Assembly: GCA_947476065.1 (NCBI GenBank)
Contig: CANJPG010000003.1
Location: 1 to 64,000 of the forward strand
Direction of reading: 5' to 3'
Source of the DNA: Fidelibacterota bacterium
Lineage (GTDB): Bacteria; Pseudomonadota; Alphaproteobacteria; Rhodospirillales; Rhodospirillaceae
DNA: 64,000 bases
Notes under the pieces: generated by a model
What the model was told of the DNA's origin: nothing
Database searches by the model: none
The model's input: only the letters and a program-made list of their open reading frames with translations
Position numbers and translations under genes: made by a program
Part shown: piece by piece, positions 55,747 to 63,432 of the stretch
Layout of the letters: every line of letters starts with the position of its first letter
Numbering within the stretch: position 1 is the stretch's first letter

Positions 55747-56364
55747 ATGATGCGCAGATTTTCCCGACTTACGTTCATTCGCGGGGCGAGCCTTTTGGCC
55801 GCTGCGGCTGCTTTGCCGCGCGCCATTCTTCCGGGACGTGTATTGGCGCAGGCACTGACGCAGCCGAAGGAGATTTTGGACTTGGAAAATACACTCTACC
55901 TCGACCTGGAATACGGCCGCGTCGTTATCAAGATGCATCCCGAGCTGGCGCCCAAACACGTGGCGCGCGTCAAGGAACTGGTGCGCGAAGGCTTCTACGA
56001 CGGCGTCGTCTTTCACCGCGTCATCGACGGCTTCATGGCCCAGACCGGCGACCCCAAGGGTAACGGCACCGGCGGCTCGGGCACCAAGATCCCGGCCGAG
56101 TTCAACGACGGCAAACATACGCGCGGTGCGGTATCCATGGCCCGTTCGGCTAACATCAACAGCGCCGATAGTCAGTTCTTCATCGTACTGGGCGACAGCG
56201 ACTTCCTCGACGGCCAGTATACCTACTGGGGCGAAGTCACCTCGGGCATGGAATTCGTTGACCGTATTAGGAAGGGCGATCCCAACGAAAACGGTTCCGT
56301 GCCCTATCCCGACCGCATCGTGCGCCTGCAGGTCGCCGCCGACGTCAGCAAGAGCAGCGGCTGA
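55747..56364 (+). CDS. Exported cyclophilin-type peptidyl-prolyl isomerase
   Basis: About 205 residues. A signal with twin-arginine-like features (MMRRFSRLTFIRGASLLAAA) precedes a cyclophilin domain with the catalytic set FHRVIDGFMAQTGDP, GAVSMARSANINSADSQFFI and YTYWGEVTSG. The region SRLTFIRG resembles a Tat motif in which the second Arg is Leu, while an MRRF pair is also present, so Tat or Sec export is unclear. The ATG at 55747 is preferred over a TTG nine bases earlier. Its stop overlaps the CTG start proposed for the acetyltransferase. Confidence 0.9.
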   Translation: MMRRFSRLTFIRGASLLAAAAALPRAILPGRVLAQALTQPKEILDLENTLYLDLEYGRVVIKMHPELAPKHVARVKELVREGFYDGVVFHRVIDGFMAQTGDPKGNGTGGSGTKIPAEFNDGKHTRGAVSMARSANINSADSQFFIVLGDSDFLDGQYTYWGEVTSGMEFVDRIRKGDPNENGSVPYPDRIVRLQVAADVSKSSG

Positions 56365-56912
56365 CCCTCGACGTTACAACACCGCGCCTAATCCTCGTCG
56401 CCGCGACAGCCCTCTCGGCGCGTGCCGGCGCCAGTGACCGCGCGCGCTTCGCCGACATCCTCGCCGCCGACATCCCCGCCAGCTGGCCGCCGGCGGTGTT
56501 GGCCGACGTGCAGGACTATTTCGCCAGCCAGCTGGAAAAGGGCGCCGCCGTGCCCGGCTGGTGGTGCTGGTACGCCATTCAGAAAAGCCCGCGTGTACTG
56601 ATCGGCAGCGCCGGATTCACTGGTCCGCCCGACGACCAGGGCACCGTGACGATGGGCTATAGCGTGACGCCCGGATTTGAAGGACTCGGTTACGCCAGCG
56701 AGATGGCCGCGGGGCTGATCGGATGGCTGCTCACCAGCGACCAGGTGAAACGCGTGCATGCCACCACCTTCGAGCGCCACTTCGCCTCCATCCGCGTGCT
56801 CGAAAAGAACGGCTTTGAATGCCGTGGCGTCAGCTCAGAGGATGCAGCTGCTTCGGACGACGACCGCCAGGGCCGTGGCACGTTGATGCTGTTCGTGCGG
56901 GAGATGGACTGA
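56361..56912 (+). CDS. GNAT-family N-acetyltransferase with probable CTG start
   Basis: A ~183-residue acetyltransferase that would use acetyl-CoA. Core motifs are IGSAGFTGPP (strand beta4), VTMGYSVTPGFEGLGYASEM (motif A, with an acetyl-CoA loop Q/R-x-x-G/A-like GFEGLGYA) and FERHFASIRVLEKNGFE. Conventional starts fail: the first ATG/GTG/TTG is a GTG at 56496 and would delete beta1 (TPRLILVAAT) and the following helix, which read as true coding sequence. The frame shows no usual start back past 56280; CTG at 56361 overlaps the cyclophilin stop (CTGA) and best fits translational coupling. Confidence 0.78.
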   Translation: MTLDVTTPRLILVAATALSARAGASDRARFADILAADIPASWPPAVLADVQDYFASQLEKGAAVPGWWCWYAIQKSPRVLIGSAGFTGPPDDQGTVTMGYSVTPGFEGLGYASEMAAGLIGWLLTSDQVKRVHATTFERHFASIRVLEKNGFECRGVSSEDAAASDDDRQGRGTLMLFVREMD

Positions 56913-56919
56913 GGGAAGG

Positions 56920-56994
56920 TGGTGAGCCGGGATGGGATCGAACCATCGACAACCGCATTAAAAGTGCGATGCTCTACCACTGAGCTACCGGCCC
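56920..56994 (-). tRNA. tRNA-Lys (anticodon TTT)
   Basis: Read on the minus strand, the 75 bases fold into a full cloverleaf: acceptor stem GGGCCGG/CCGGCTC (one G-U pair), D-arm with TAGCTCAGTGGTAGAGCA, anticodon loop CTTTTAA (anticodon TTT), T-arm with TTCGATC, and an encoded CCA. The anticodon specifies lysine. It sits between the acetyltransferase and a membrane acyltransferase gene, in a 300-bp region without other genes. Confidence 0.96.
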
Positions 56995-57221
56995 AACCTT
57001 CTCGCCCAAAAACGGCCTGCTGTGGTGCGCGCGGCCCGGGCTCTTATCGCGAAGAGGGCGCACCATATTCGGCGCGTTCCCGCCGGTCAAGCGAACGGTT
57101 CCAAGCCGGAACAATTGCGCGAACACTCTGAAAACGTGGCTGTTTCCTTGGAGTTTCCGTAAGCCTTGGGCTACCTTCGCGGGGCTCGCGCCGTTGCAAC
57201 GGCGCCTGACGGGGATCGATC

Positions 57222-58346
57222 ATGGGGTTGCTGCGCGTCCTGCTTGCGCTTTCGGTCGCACTCAGCCACCTGGGCGACTTCCGGGGCTTTGGCATCGCCG
57301 GCGGTTTCGCGGCCGTGCAGATGTTCTACATGATCTCCGGCTTTTACATGGCGACCATCCTCACCGGGAAATACGATCCCCGCCGTGACATCGCGGTGTT
57401 CTATTCGAACCGCCTGCTGCGCATTTATTCGATTTACTTGGTCTGCCTGCTGATCTCGCTCGCGGCCTACATCGCGATCTATGCCGCCGGGCAGGGCGGG
57501 TGGCTGGCTTATGTCATCGCCAACATCGGGCGCATCGACGGGCTGGGGAGGCTGTGGCTGGCCTTCACCTCCATTGCCATCGTCGGCCAGGAGTCCACGC
57601 TGTTTCTTGAGCTGAAAGATGGAGCGCTCGCCTTCACGCCCAACGGTCCCGGAGGCGAGACTCCTGTCTGGGTCTTTATGCCTATTCCTCAAGCCTGGTC
57701 GATTTCGCTCGAGCTAATGTTCTATGCCCTGGTGCCCTTCCTGATCCGCAACAAGACCAATGTGCTGATCGGTATTGTCGCCGCGGCGCTGGTGGCGCGG
57801 GTCGCGGTTTATGCCGCGGGCTACGATCACGACCCCTGGCTCAGCCGGTTCTTTCCCTTTGAGCTGGCGCTTTTTGTCCTCGGTATGATCGCGCGGCGCA
57901 TCTACGACAGCGCCGTCATCACACTCCAGCACCGCACCCAGGTCGCTGTCGCTTTGGCCTTCGTCATTCTCACCTGCGCCGTGCGCGAACTGGTGGTGGA
58001 TGTAGGTCTGCATGTGGTCTGGGTGTACTACGCCGCCGGTCTGATCGGACTGCCGTGCCTCTTCGCCGTCACCCGCCACAGCAAAGCCGACCAGTTTCTC
58101 GGCAGCTTTTCCTACCCGCTGTATCTGATTCACTGGACGGTAATGATGTTCTACGACGCCTTTGCCGTGCAGCTAAATCTGCCGGCGACGGGCTCAGTGG
58201 CCCGGGCGGCGATCTGCGTTACGGTGTCTCTCGTTGTGTCGTGGATCGTGGTGGTCAGTGTCGAAGCGCCGCTCGACCGTTATCGTCAGAAGCGCCTGCT
58301 CAGGATGCAGGGACGACCGCCGGCTTTTGGCGCAGCAGCCGGTTGA
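57222..58346 (+). CDS. Membrane acyltransferase (acyltransferase_3/OafA type), first of a convergent pair
   Basis: A 374-residue integral membrane acyltransferase with about ten helices. The first helix holds the family His (ALSVALSHLGDFRGFG), followed by a YMISGFYMATI segment and later YPLYLIHWTVMM. Members O-acetylate or succinylate polysaccharides, lipids or lipopolysaccharide. The donor and acceptor are unknown. Its last 47 bp overlap, on the opposite strand, the end of a second acyltransferase of the same superfamily. Confidence 0.87.
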   Translation: MGLLRVLLALSVALSHLGDFRGFGIAGGFAAVQMFYMISGFYMATILTGKYDPRRDIAVFYSNRLLRIYSIYLVCLLISLAAYIAIYAAGQGGWLAYVIANIGRIDGLGRLWLAFTSIAIVGQESTLFLELKDGALAFTPNGPGGETPVWVFMPIPQAWSISLELMFYALVPFLIRNKTNVLIGIVAAALVARVAVYAAGYDHDPWLSRFFPFELALFVLGMIARRIYDSAVITLQHRTQVAVALAFVILTCAVRELVVDVGLHVVWVYYAAGLIGLPCLFAVTRHSKADQFLGSFSYPLYLIHWTVMMFYDAFAVQLNLPATGSVARAAICVTVSLVVSWIVVVSVEAPLDRYRQKRLLRMQGRPPAFGAAAG

Positions 58347-59454
58347 GGCCGCGGCGCGCCGGCCGCTCGAGTACCACCCAGACGGCATAAGACAGCCCAA
58401 CGATAAACACGCAGAACAGCGCGAACATCGGCCAGGCATAGCCGGGCGGCGCTACAAGGCCGTGGGCACCCATCACCCGCAAGACCACCTGATGCAGCAT
58501 GTACATGGCGAAGCTGACCTCGCCCAGGATCACCAGGAACGGCAGCGACAACAGGCGGGAGAGATATCCGCGCTCCAACGCCAGCACATAGATCAGCACG
58601 GCAAAGGGAATGGCCGACGCGCCGAAATGAATCCACAGCGTCACGGCGTCGGGCCAGAGCTGGCCTTCAAGGGCTGTTGCCAGATATTGAAAACCCACGA
58701 CACTGCTGACAACAAAAATCGCCGCCGCTATTTCGAGGGCCGTCGCGACGGTGCGTCCTATATCCACGCGTTGACGCTTGGACATCCACAGCTGTGCCGC
58801 ACACATGCCGCAGGCGAATTCAAAGAATCGCGCCAGAGGATGAACCGAGATCATGCCGTGGGAGGTCACCCGGCCAAGGGATTCGCCGGAGTAGGGAGGC
58901 AGATCGAGCCCCACGGATGCAGCAATCATTGCCACGACGGCCAATGCACCGGCGGCCACCGGCGCCCAGGGCCTGCGCGCGAGGAAGGCGGCGGCCAGCG
59001 GATACAGCAGATAGAAATAGGCCTCGGTCGAAATGCTCCACGACGGCGCGTTGAACGAGAAGTAGTAGCGCGGCACGGCGATGCCAGCGTGGGTGAGCGT
59101 GATATTGGCCAGCGCCGGCAGCACCGCGTTGCCGCCAAGCGCCCATTCGCCTGCGGGCAGCAGGGCCACGCACATCAAGAAAGTGAGGGCATGGGTCGGC
59201 CAGATGCGTGAAAACCGCGCCGCCCAGAAGTTGCGCACATCGCCTGGGGTCTCAAGCTGGCCATAGGTGTAGGTCAGAATGAATCCCGACAGCACAAAGA
59301 AGAATGAAACGCCGGCCGAGCCCAGGATGAATTCGGTCATCAGGCTGAACTGGTAGCCGAAGGGCGCCGGGCCGGCGGAATGCGCCAGCACAATGAGGAA
59401 CGCGGCGATGAATCGGGTGGAGGTCAGCGGGTGTATTTTTGTCCGGTCGGACAT
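58300..59454 (-). CDS. Membrane acyltransferase (acyltransferase_3/OafA type), second of a convergent pair
   Basis: A 384-residue relative of the acyltransferase at 57222. IAAFLIVLAHSAGPAP carries the family His, GVSFFFVLSGFILTYTYG and SWSISTEAYFYLLYPLAA are characteristic of OafA/YrhL proteins, and about ten membrane helices follow. It starts divergently from the small gene at 59558. The overlap of the two stops is unusual but small. The acyl acceptor is unknown; no polysaccharide cluster is nearby. Confidence 0.88.
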   Translation of the reverse strand: MSDRTKIHPLTSTRFIAAFLIVLAHSAGPAPFGYQFSLMTEFILGSAGVSFFFVLSGFILTYTYGQLETPGDVRNFWAARFSRIWPTHALTFLMCVALLPAGEWALGGNAVLPALANITLTHAGIAVPRYYFSFNAPSWSISTEAYFYLLYPLAAAFLARRPWAPVAAGALAVVAMIAASVGLDLPPYSGESLGRVTSHGMISVHPLARFFEFACGMCAAQLWMSKRQRVDIGRTVATALEIAAAIFVVSSVVGFQYLATALEGQLWPDAVTLWIHFGASAIPFAVLIYVLALERGYLSRLLSLPFLVILGEVSFAMYMLHQVVLRVMGAHGLVAPPGYAWPMFALFCVFIVGLSYAVWVVLERPARRGLNRLLRQKPAVVPAS

Positions 59455-59557
59455 CGGAGCCCCATATTGCGGGCAACCACGTTGCCCCGGTTCGCCGTTC
59501 CGGGCAAGGGCGATGCATGCTTATATAGTGCGCCGCCCATCCACGAGAGTTTGCGCC

Positions 59558-59785
59558 TTGACTGAACCCTTCCAGATGCTGCTCGATACCGCGCGCCAGA
59601 GGCCAGATCCGCGCGCAGTTTCGACGTGGCTCTCGGCCTATCTCGGCACGCGGCCCTTGAAGGCCAAACACGCCGCCCTCAGTGCGCTCGAATCCCAGAT
59701 CAAGGCGCTGCAGCCGCCGCCGGAGCCGCGCGTCGCCGGGCTGGTGCTGCGGGTGATTGAGAAAGCCCGCGAAAGCCTAAAGTAG
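59558..59785 (+). CDS. Small unrecognised helical protein (TTG start)
   Basis: 75 residues: TEPFQMLLDTARQRPDPRAV, a WLSAYLGTRPLKAKHAAL segment and a helical C-terminus ending RVIEKARESLK. The whole is helical and basic, without a membrane segment. Upstream sequence of the same frame looks non-coding, so TTG (59558) with a weak GAGAG is the best start; ATG at 59576 is possible. It runs towards the PCuAC-like gene, whose stop abuts its own. Confidence 0.5.
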   Translation: MTEPFQMLLDTARQRPDPRAVSTWLSAYLGTRPLKAKHAALSALESQIKALQPPPEPRVAGLVLRVIEKARESLK

Positions 59786-60262
59786 CTATTTGTTGATGCG
59801 GTTGCCGAGCAACTGATTCGAGACCGTTGCTTCGATCTCCACATGGCCGGCGTCGCGGAAAATCAGCGTGACGGGCACGGTGCTGCGCACTTCGACCGGG
59901 ACAGTGAAGTCACTCAAGGTGACTTCGAAGGCGCCGGGATGGAAGGACGTGCGCTTGTGGGCGTTGATCTTGATGCCGTCGGAGGCCTTGTTGAAGAACG
60001 CATAGCCAAAGAACTTGCCGCGGCGCAGGGTGACGGTCCTTGCGGCGGGGCTGGTGGCCGACAGCAGCACATCGGACTTGCCGGCGCCGTTGCTGACCTC
60101 GAAAAAGACGCCGGCGGTATCGTTCACATTAGGAACCAGCCGCGCCCATACGCCTTCGACGCGGATATTGCCGTCCTGGGAGCTGGCAAACTGTGGCCCG
60201 GCCTGCGCCGAAGCGGCGGCGGTGAGGGCTATCAGTCCGAGGGTAAATAGGAAGGCGCGCAT
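59786..60262 (-). CDS. Exported PCuAC-family protein with altered copper site
   Basis: About 158 residues with a Sec signal (MRAFLFTLGLIALTAAASAQA; a longer ORF begins at 60292). The mature domain has the PCuAC fold (VWARLVPNVNDTAGVFFEVS, TSPAARTVTL, DGIKINAHKRTSFHPGAFEV), a copper metallochaperone family for cytochrome oxidase Cu-A. The usual His/Met copper ligands appear lost: VELHE-type positions read VTLRRG, and the HLMLMGL-type end reads EVTLSDF. It may have lost copper binding or bind another ligand. It is followed on the same strand by no co-directional gene. Confidence 0.72.
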   Translation of the reverse strand: MRAFLFTLGLIALTAAASAQAGPQFASSQDGNIRVEGVWARLVPNVNDTAGVFFEVSNGAGKSDVLLSATSPAARTVTLRRGKFFGYAFFNKASDGIKINAHKRTSFHPGAFEVTLSDFTVPVEVRSTVPVTLIFRDAGHVEIEATVSNQLLGNRINK

Positions 60263-60374
60263 GTTGGCTCCGATAAACACGTCCCTTTCCAAACGCGCGA
60301 GAGCGGGAGTTGTTCACGGAAACCAATCGACGGCACGCAAGGAATATCATTTCGGCGCGGGAACTTTTGCGCGG

Positions 60375-60833
60375 CTATTGAAGCCGGTCCCATACCTGGA
60401 CGTAGTCGGTGACTTTGCCGGCGGCATCGGTTCGCTTGCCTTCGATGCGCATCTTGGTGTTGGCGGCGTTAAACGTCACGAGTTCGGAGACGGTGACGCC
60501 CTCGCCGGACTTCCAATCTGTGCGGAAGCTGGTGGGCGAAAGATGCGTGAACGAGCGCGTACCCTCTTTGCCGTAAGGGTAGGGTTTGCCGTCGTAAGCG
60601 CCTTCGTAGGTAATTTCGGGCTGGAGGCCGGTTTCAGTCATGGCAAACATGACAAATCGCAAGGCCGTGCCGTTGTCCTGCATCACGACCATGGGCGCGT
60701 CCGACGGCGTGATGCCCTCGGGGATTTTGCTCTCGGCCTTGTTGCGGATCCAGGCCCCCTGCTGAGAGGCGTAGTCCGCCGCCCGGGCGGGGCCGGCCAG
60801 CAACATCACGGCGCATAAAACAGCCAAACGCAT
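60375..60833 (-). CDS. Secreted protein of unknown function
   Basis: About 152 residues. The ATG at 60833 begins a clean signal peptide (MRLAVLCAVMLLAGPARAA) with GGGAGG upstream; the frame is open further upstream. The mature protein has the look of a beta-rich periplasmic domain (PEITYEGAYDGKPYPYG, TVSELVTFNAANTKMRIEGK, DYVQVWDR) but I recognise no family. It lies between the PCuAC-like gene and a secreted intradiol dioxygenase, all on the minus strand. Confidence 0.62.
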   Translation of the reverse strand: MRLAVLCAVMLLAGPARAADYASQQGAWIRNKAESKIPEGITPSDAPMVVMQDNGTALRFVMFAMTETGLQPEITYEGAYDGKPYPYGKEGTRSFTHLSPTSFRTDWKSGEGVTVSELVTFNAANTKMRIEGKRTDAAGKVTDYVQVWDRLQ

Positions 60834-60880
60834 GGGTCTCGATCCTCCCGGACTTAAGGTCCGGGGAAGATATGGGATAT

Positions 60881-61465
60881 TCACGCCGTTTTCAGCACAA
60901 AATCGAAATGGCCGGTCTGTTGTCCGGAGCCTTCGGCCAGGTTCATCACCAGATCGGGGCGGAACAGGCCGTCGCGGGCATTGCGGCTTTCGCAGGGAAA
61001 GTAGAGCTGCGTGGTCAAAACAACGCCGCCGGGCGACATGGCTTTGACATGGATATGGCGAGTGCGCCCCGGATAGAAGCCGGGCACGATGGTCTCGAGG
61101 CGGAAGGCGCCGTTGGCGTCCGTGCGCTGATGGCCGCGCAGCTTGAAGCCGGTGTTGTCGTATTGGCCGGCGTCGTCGGCCTGCCAGAAATCCAGAACCG
61201 TATTGGCGATGGGCTTACAGCCCGCCGAGACCACCATGCCGCTCACCACTAGCTTCGTGCCGCCGGTGGCGCTGTCGAGCAGCGATGCACGCTCTGGTGA
61301 ACGCGGCTTGAAATAGGGACCTTCGTCGTTGGGCGCGGTGGGATCGGCGTCGCCGTCGTCGCAAGCAGGCGTGGGAAGCAGCTGAGCAGTCTGCGCGCTG
61401 CCCGCAATCACTGCACCGAGAAACGGCGAGACCTGCAGGATACGGCGGCGGGACAAAATGATCAT
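60881..61465 (-). CDS. Exported intradiol ring-cleavage dioxygenase-family protein
   Basis: About 194 residues from an ATG at 61465 that begins a twin-arginine-like signal (ILSRRRILQVSPFLGAVIAG); the longer frame adds 12 residues. The mature domain has the intradiol dioxygenase fold with its Tyr/His iron site: FWQADDAGQYDNTG and GFYPGRTRHIHVKA. Typical members cut catechols or related rings using Fe(III); exported forms are poorly characterised. The start lies 48 bp from the hydrolase stop, suggesting co-transcription. Confidence 0.83.
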   Translation of the reverse strand: MIILSRRRILQVSPFLGAVIAGSAQTAQLLPTPACDDGDADPTAPNDEGPYFKPRSPERASLLDSATGGTKLVVSGMVVSAGCKPIANTVLDFWQADDAGQYDNTGFKLRGHQRTDANGAFRLETIVPGFYPGRTRHIHVKAMSPGGVVLTTQLYFPCESRNARDGLFRPDLVMNLAEGSGQQTGHFDFVLKTA

Positions 61466-61508
61466 GGCAGCCTTCAGAGCCGGAGCCGCATCATAGCACA
61501 CTCCGGCT

Positions 61509-62309
61509 CTAGGAAACGGGTGATACCAGCCCGTTCCTGCGCAGCCAATCGCAGATCAGAGCAGGTGCGGCGTTGTGTTCGGCCATCAGGCAGTGGCCAC
61601 CGTCCGGAACAGTGATGAACTCTGCGCCATAAAAAGCGGCGATTTTTTCGTCCTGGCCGGCGTGATGGAGCGGGCTGTCGTCGCTGCCGCCCGAGACGCA
61701 CAGCGACGGCCCCGTGGTCCAGGCCGGATCAACGGTGATGCTGCGGGAATAAAGGTCATTGAGAAACGCCGGGCTCTCCGGGCACAGCCGGGCAGCATAG
61801 GCCGCTGCGTCAACCTCATCACGCCCGGCAAAGAACCACTTGCGCGCGCGCTCCGGCGGCGGCGGCGCTACGGGATTTTCGGTAGGGAAGGGCGGTAGCA
61901 GGCGCACGTCGGCGACGTTGGCCGGCGGCGCGGGCGCCAGCAGAATCATGCCAACCGGTTTCACCTCGGCCGCCGCCGCCATCACCGTCAGCGCGCCAAG
62001 ACTATGTCCGGCGAGAATCATATCGCCGCCAAGGGCGCGCGCCGCCGCACTGACGTCACGCGCCATGTCCACGAGGCTCAGGGTGATGAAATCAGCCGGT
62101 TGTTGCAGTCCGCCGTGCCCGGTGAGGTCGATCGCCGCTGCGGGAATGTTCTGCGCGGCAAAGTGTTCAAGCCATGGAGACCAACACCAGGCGCCGTGAA
62201 AGCCGCCGTGGACGAAGAGCAGGCGTGGGGTCTGTCCGCCCACGGTCGTCCAGACGCGCGCGCGGAAGAGGGGAATTTCCTGCAGTGTACTTATAAATGC
62301 GTAGGGCAC
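61509..62309 (-). CDS. Alpha/beta hydrolase
   Basis: A 266-residue alpha/beta hydrolase. The oxyanion region is VHGGFHGAWCWSPW, the nucleophile elbow is GHSLGAL, and the acid and His are in GGSDDSPLHH and DGGHCLM. No signal peptide is seen. It resembles broad esterase/lactonase proteins related to MenH or hydroxynitrile lyase groups, without a specific substrate. It lies upstream of the dioxygenase gene on the same strand and could belong to aromatic-compound metabolism. Confidence 0.87.
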   Translation of the reverse strand: MPYAFISTLQEIPLFRARVWTTVGGQTPRLLFVHGGFHGAWCWSPWLEHFAAQNIPAAAIDLTGHGGLQQPADFITLSLVDMARDVSAAARALGGDMILAGHSLGALTVMAAAAEVKPVGMILLAPAPPANVADVRLLPPFPTENPVAPPPPERARKWFFAGRDEVDAAAYAARLCPESPAFLNDLYSRSITVDPAWTTGPSLCVSGGSDDSPLHHAGQDEKIAAFYGAEFITVPDGGHCLMAEHNAAPALICDWLRRNGLVSPVS

Positions 62310-62330
62310 GGCGCTAGGAATAGCGCAGCT

Positions 62331-63128
62331 TCAGCCATCCAGGAAGGACGCGGCACGGCGGCGCGCTTTGCGGCGCGAAGGTGCCGGTGCTGCATTCGCC
62401 GTGGCGAGGGCGTGCAGGGCCAAGTCGAGTTCGTCGTCGTCCATTTCCTCAGGCTCGGCCCAATAGAGGCTGAAGTTGGCCTGGAAGGATTTCCACCATT
62501 GCTGAATGCCAGTGGCCAAGGGTTCGCCCAGCAGGTGGCGGAAACCCTTATCCCGCATCAGGTCCTGGGTCGCTTCAATCTTGTTGATGCCGATCTGCTG
62601 CAGGATGGTTTTGACGACCATGTCATAGGGCGTCTTCATCAGATCAACCCCGGTGCCGAGGTCGATGCGCCCGAGCATCAGGAACACGAGGTCCGAGACG
62701 ACGCGGTCCTGGCGCCCGGCGGCAGCGTCCACCTGTGCGCCGATTTCCCCGAGAAGCTCGGAGGCTTCGGCGGGCGGATATAGGCCGCGGATGCGGGCGG
62801 TCTCGAGGGCTACGACGCCGGCAAAGTAATAATCGTCGATGGGGTGGATATCGAACAGCATGCGCCGTTCATCTATGGTCAGGGAATGCTCGGCCAACCC
62901 ATCGGTAAAGACCTTGCTCCAGGCCGGATAGGTGCGAGCCGCAACCGATGTCATCGCGCCCAGAAAGTGGCTGACCGCCTCGCGCGCTTCGGCGGCGTTC
63001 TCGGGAACGTCGCTCCCGAACATGCGGCGCAGCTTGGCCATGGTACGGCGCACCGTGGCGGCCATACCCTTTGGTTTCTGCGATCCTAACGCCGGCTTTT
63101 TTACGCCGGCGCTCAAACTATCAGCCAA
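62331..63128 (-). CDS. Conserved hypothetical protein (unrecognised), 265 residues
   Basis: A soluble, mainly helical protein. After a basic N-terminus (KKPALGSQKPKGMAATVRRT), it has DVPENAAEAREAVSHFLG, HPIDDYYFAGVVALETAR, LMLGRIDLGTGVDLMKTPYD and an acidic stretch (EPEEMDDDELD) before a basic Arg-rich tail. No enzyme motif, membrane segment or signal is visible. A divergent response regulator begins 300 bp away and may be functionally linked. I do not recognise the family. Confidence 0.6.
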   Translation of the reverse strand: MADSLSAGVKKPALGSQKPKGMAATVRRTMAKLRRMFGSDVPENAAEAREAVSHFLGAMTSVAARTYPAWSKVFTDGLAEHSLTIDERRMLFDIHPIDDYYFAGVVALETARIRGLYPPAEASELLGEIGAQVDAAAGRQDRVVSDLVFLMLGRIDLGTGVDLMKTPYDMVVKTILQQIGINKIEATQDLMRDKGFRHLLGEPLATGIQQWWKSFQANFSLYWAEPEEMDDDELDLALHALATANAAPAPSRRKARRRAASFLDG

Positions 63129-63432
63129 TTCAAAGCCCCCTAAATCCCCGGCCTCTCTGGACCATCCGCGCCTGCAGCTCTTACGGCCGTCAGGTGCAGC
63201 TGTGCGTGGGGCGGTTGTCGCAGCGTTAGATGCAACAACTCTTCCGCGAGAGAGTCATCTCATGATTCGGTTCGTCCGGGAAGCGAGGTTTATGCGGTAA
63301 TCGTAAATAGGATATTGATTTAAGTGGAGAATAAGGTTGAGTCGCTGCGCCTTATAACGGCGCGGTTGGATATGTTCGGGGGGGAACGTATCGCGCGGTT
63401 GTGAATCGAATGTACGGGGGCACTGAGCCAAG
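63129..63432. other. 304-bp divergent intergenic region
   Basis: The space between the unknown 265-residue gene (minus strand) and the response regulator (plus strand) has no credible gene. It must hold two divergent promoters. An AT-rich part at 63295-63335 and a G-rich run (63380-63390) are visible; I see no clear hairpin or known operator. Confidence 0.5.
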
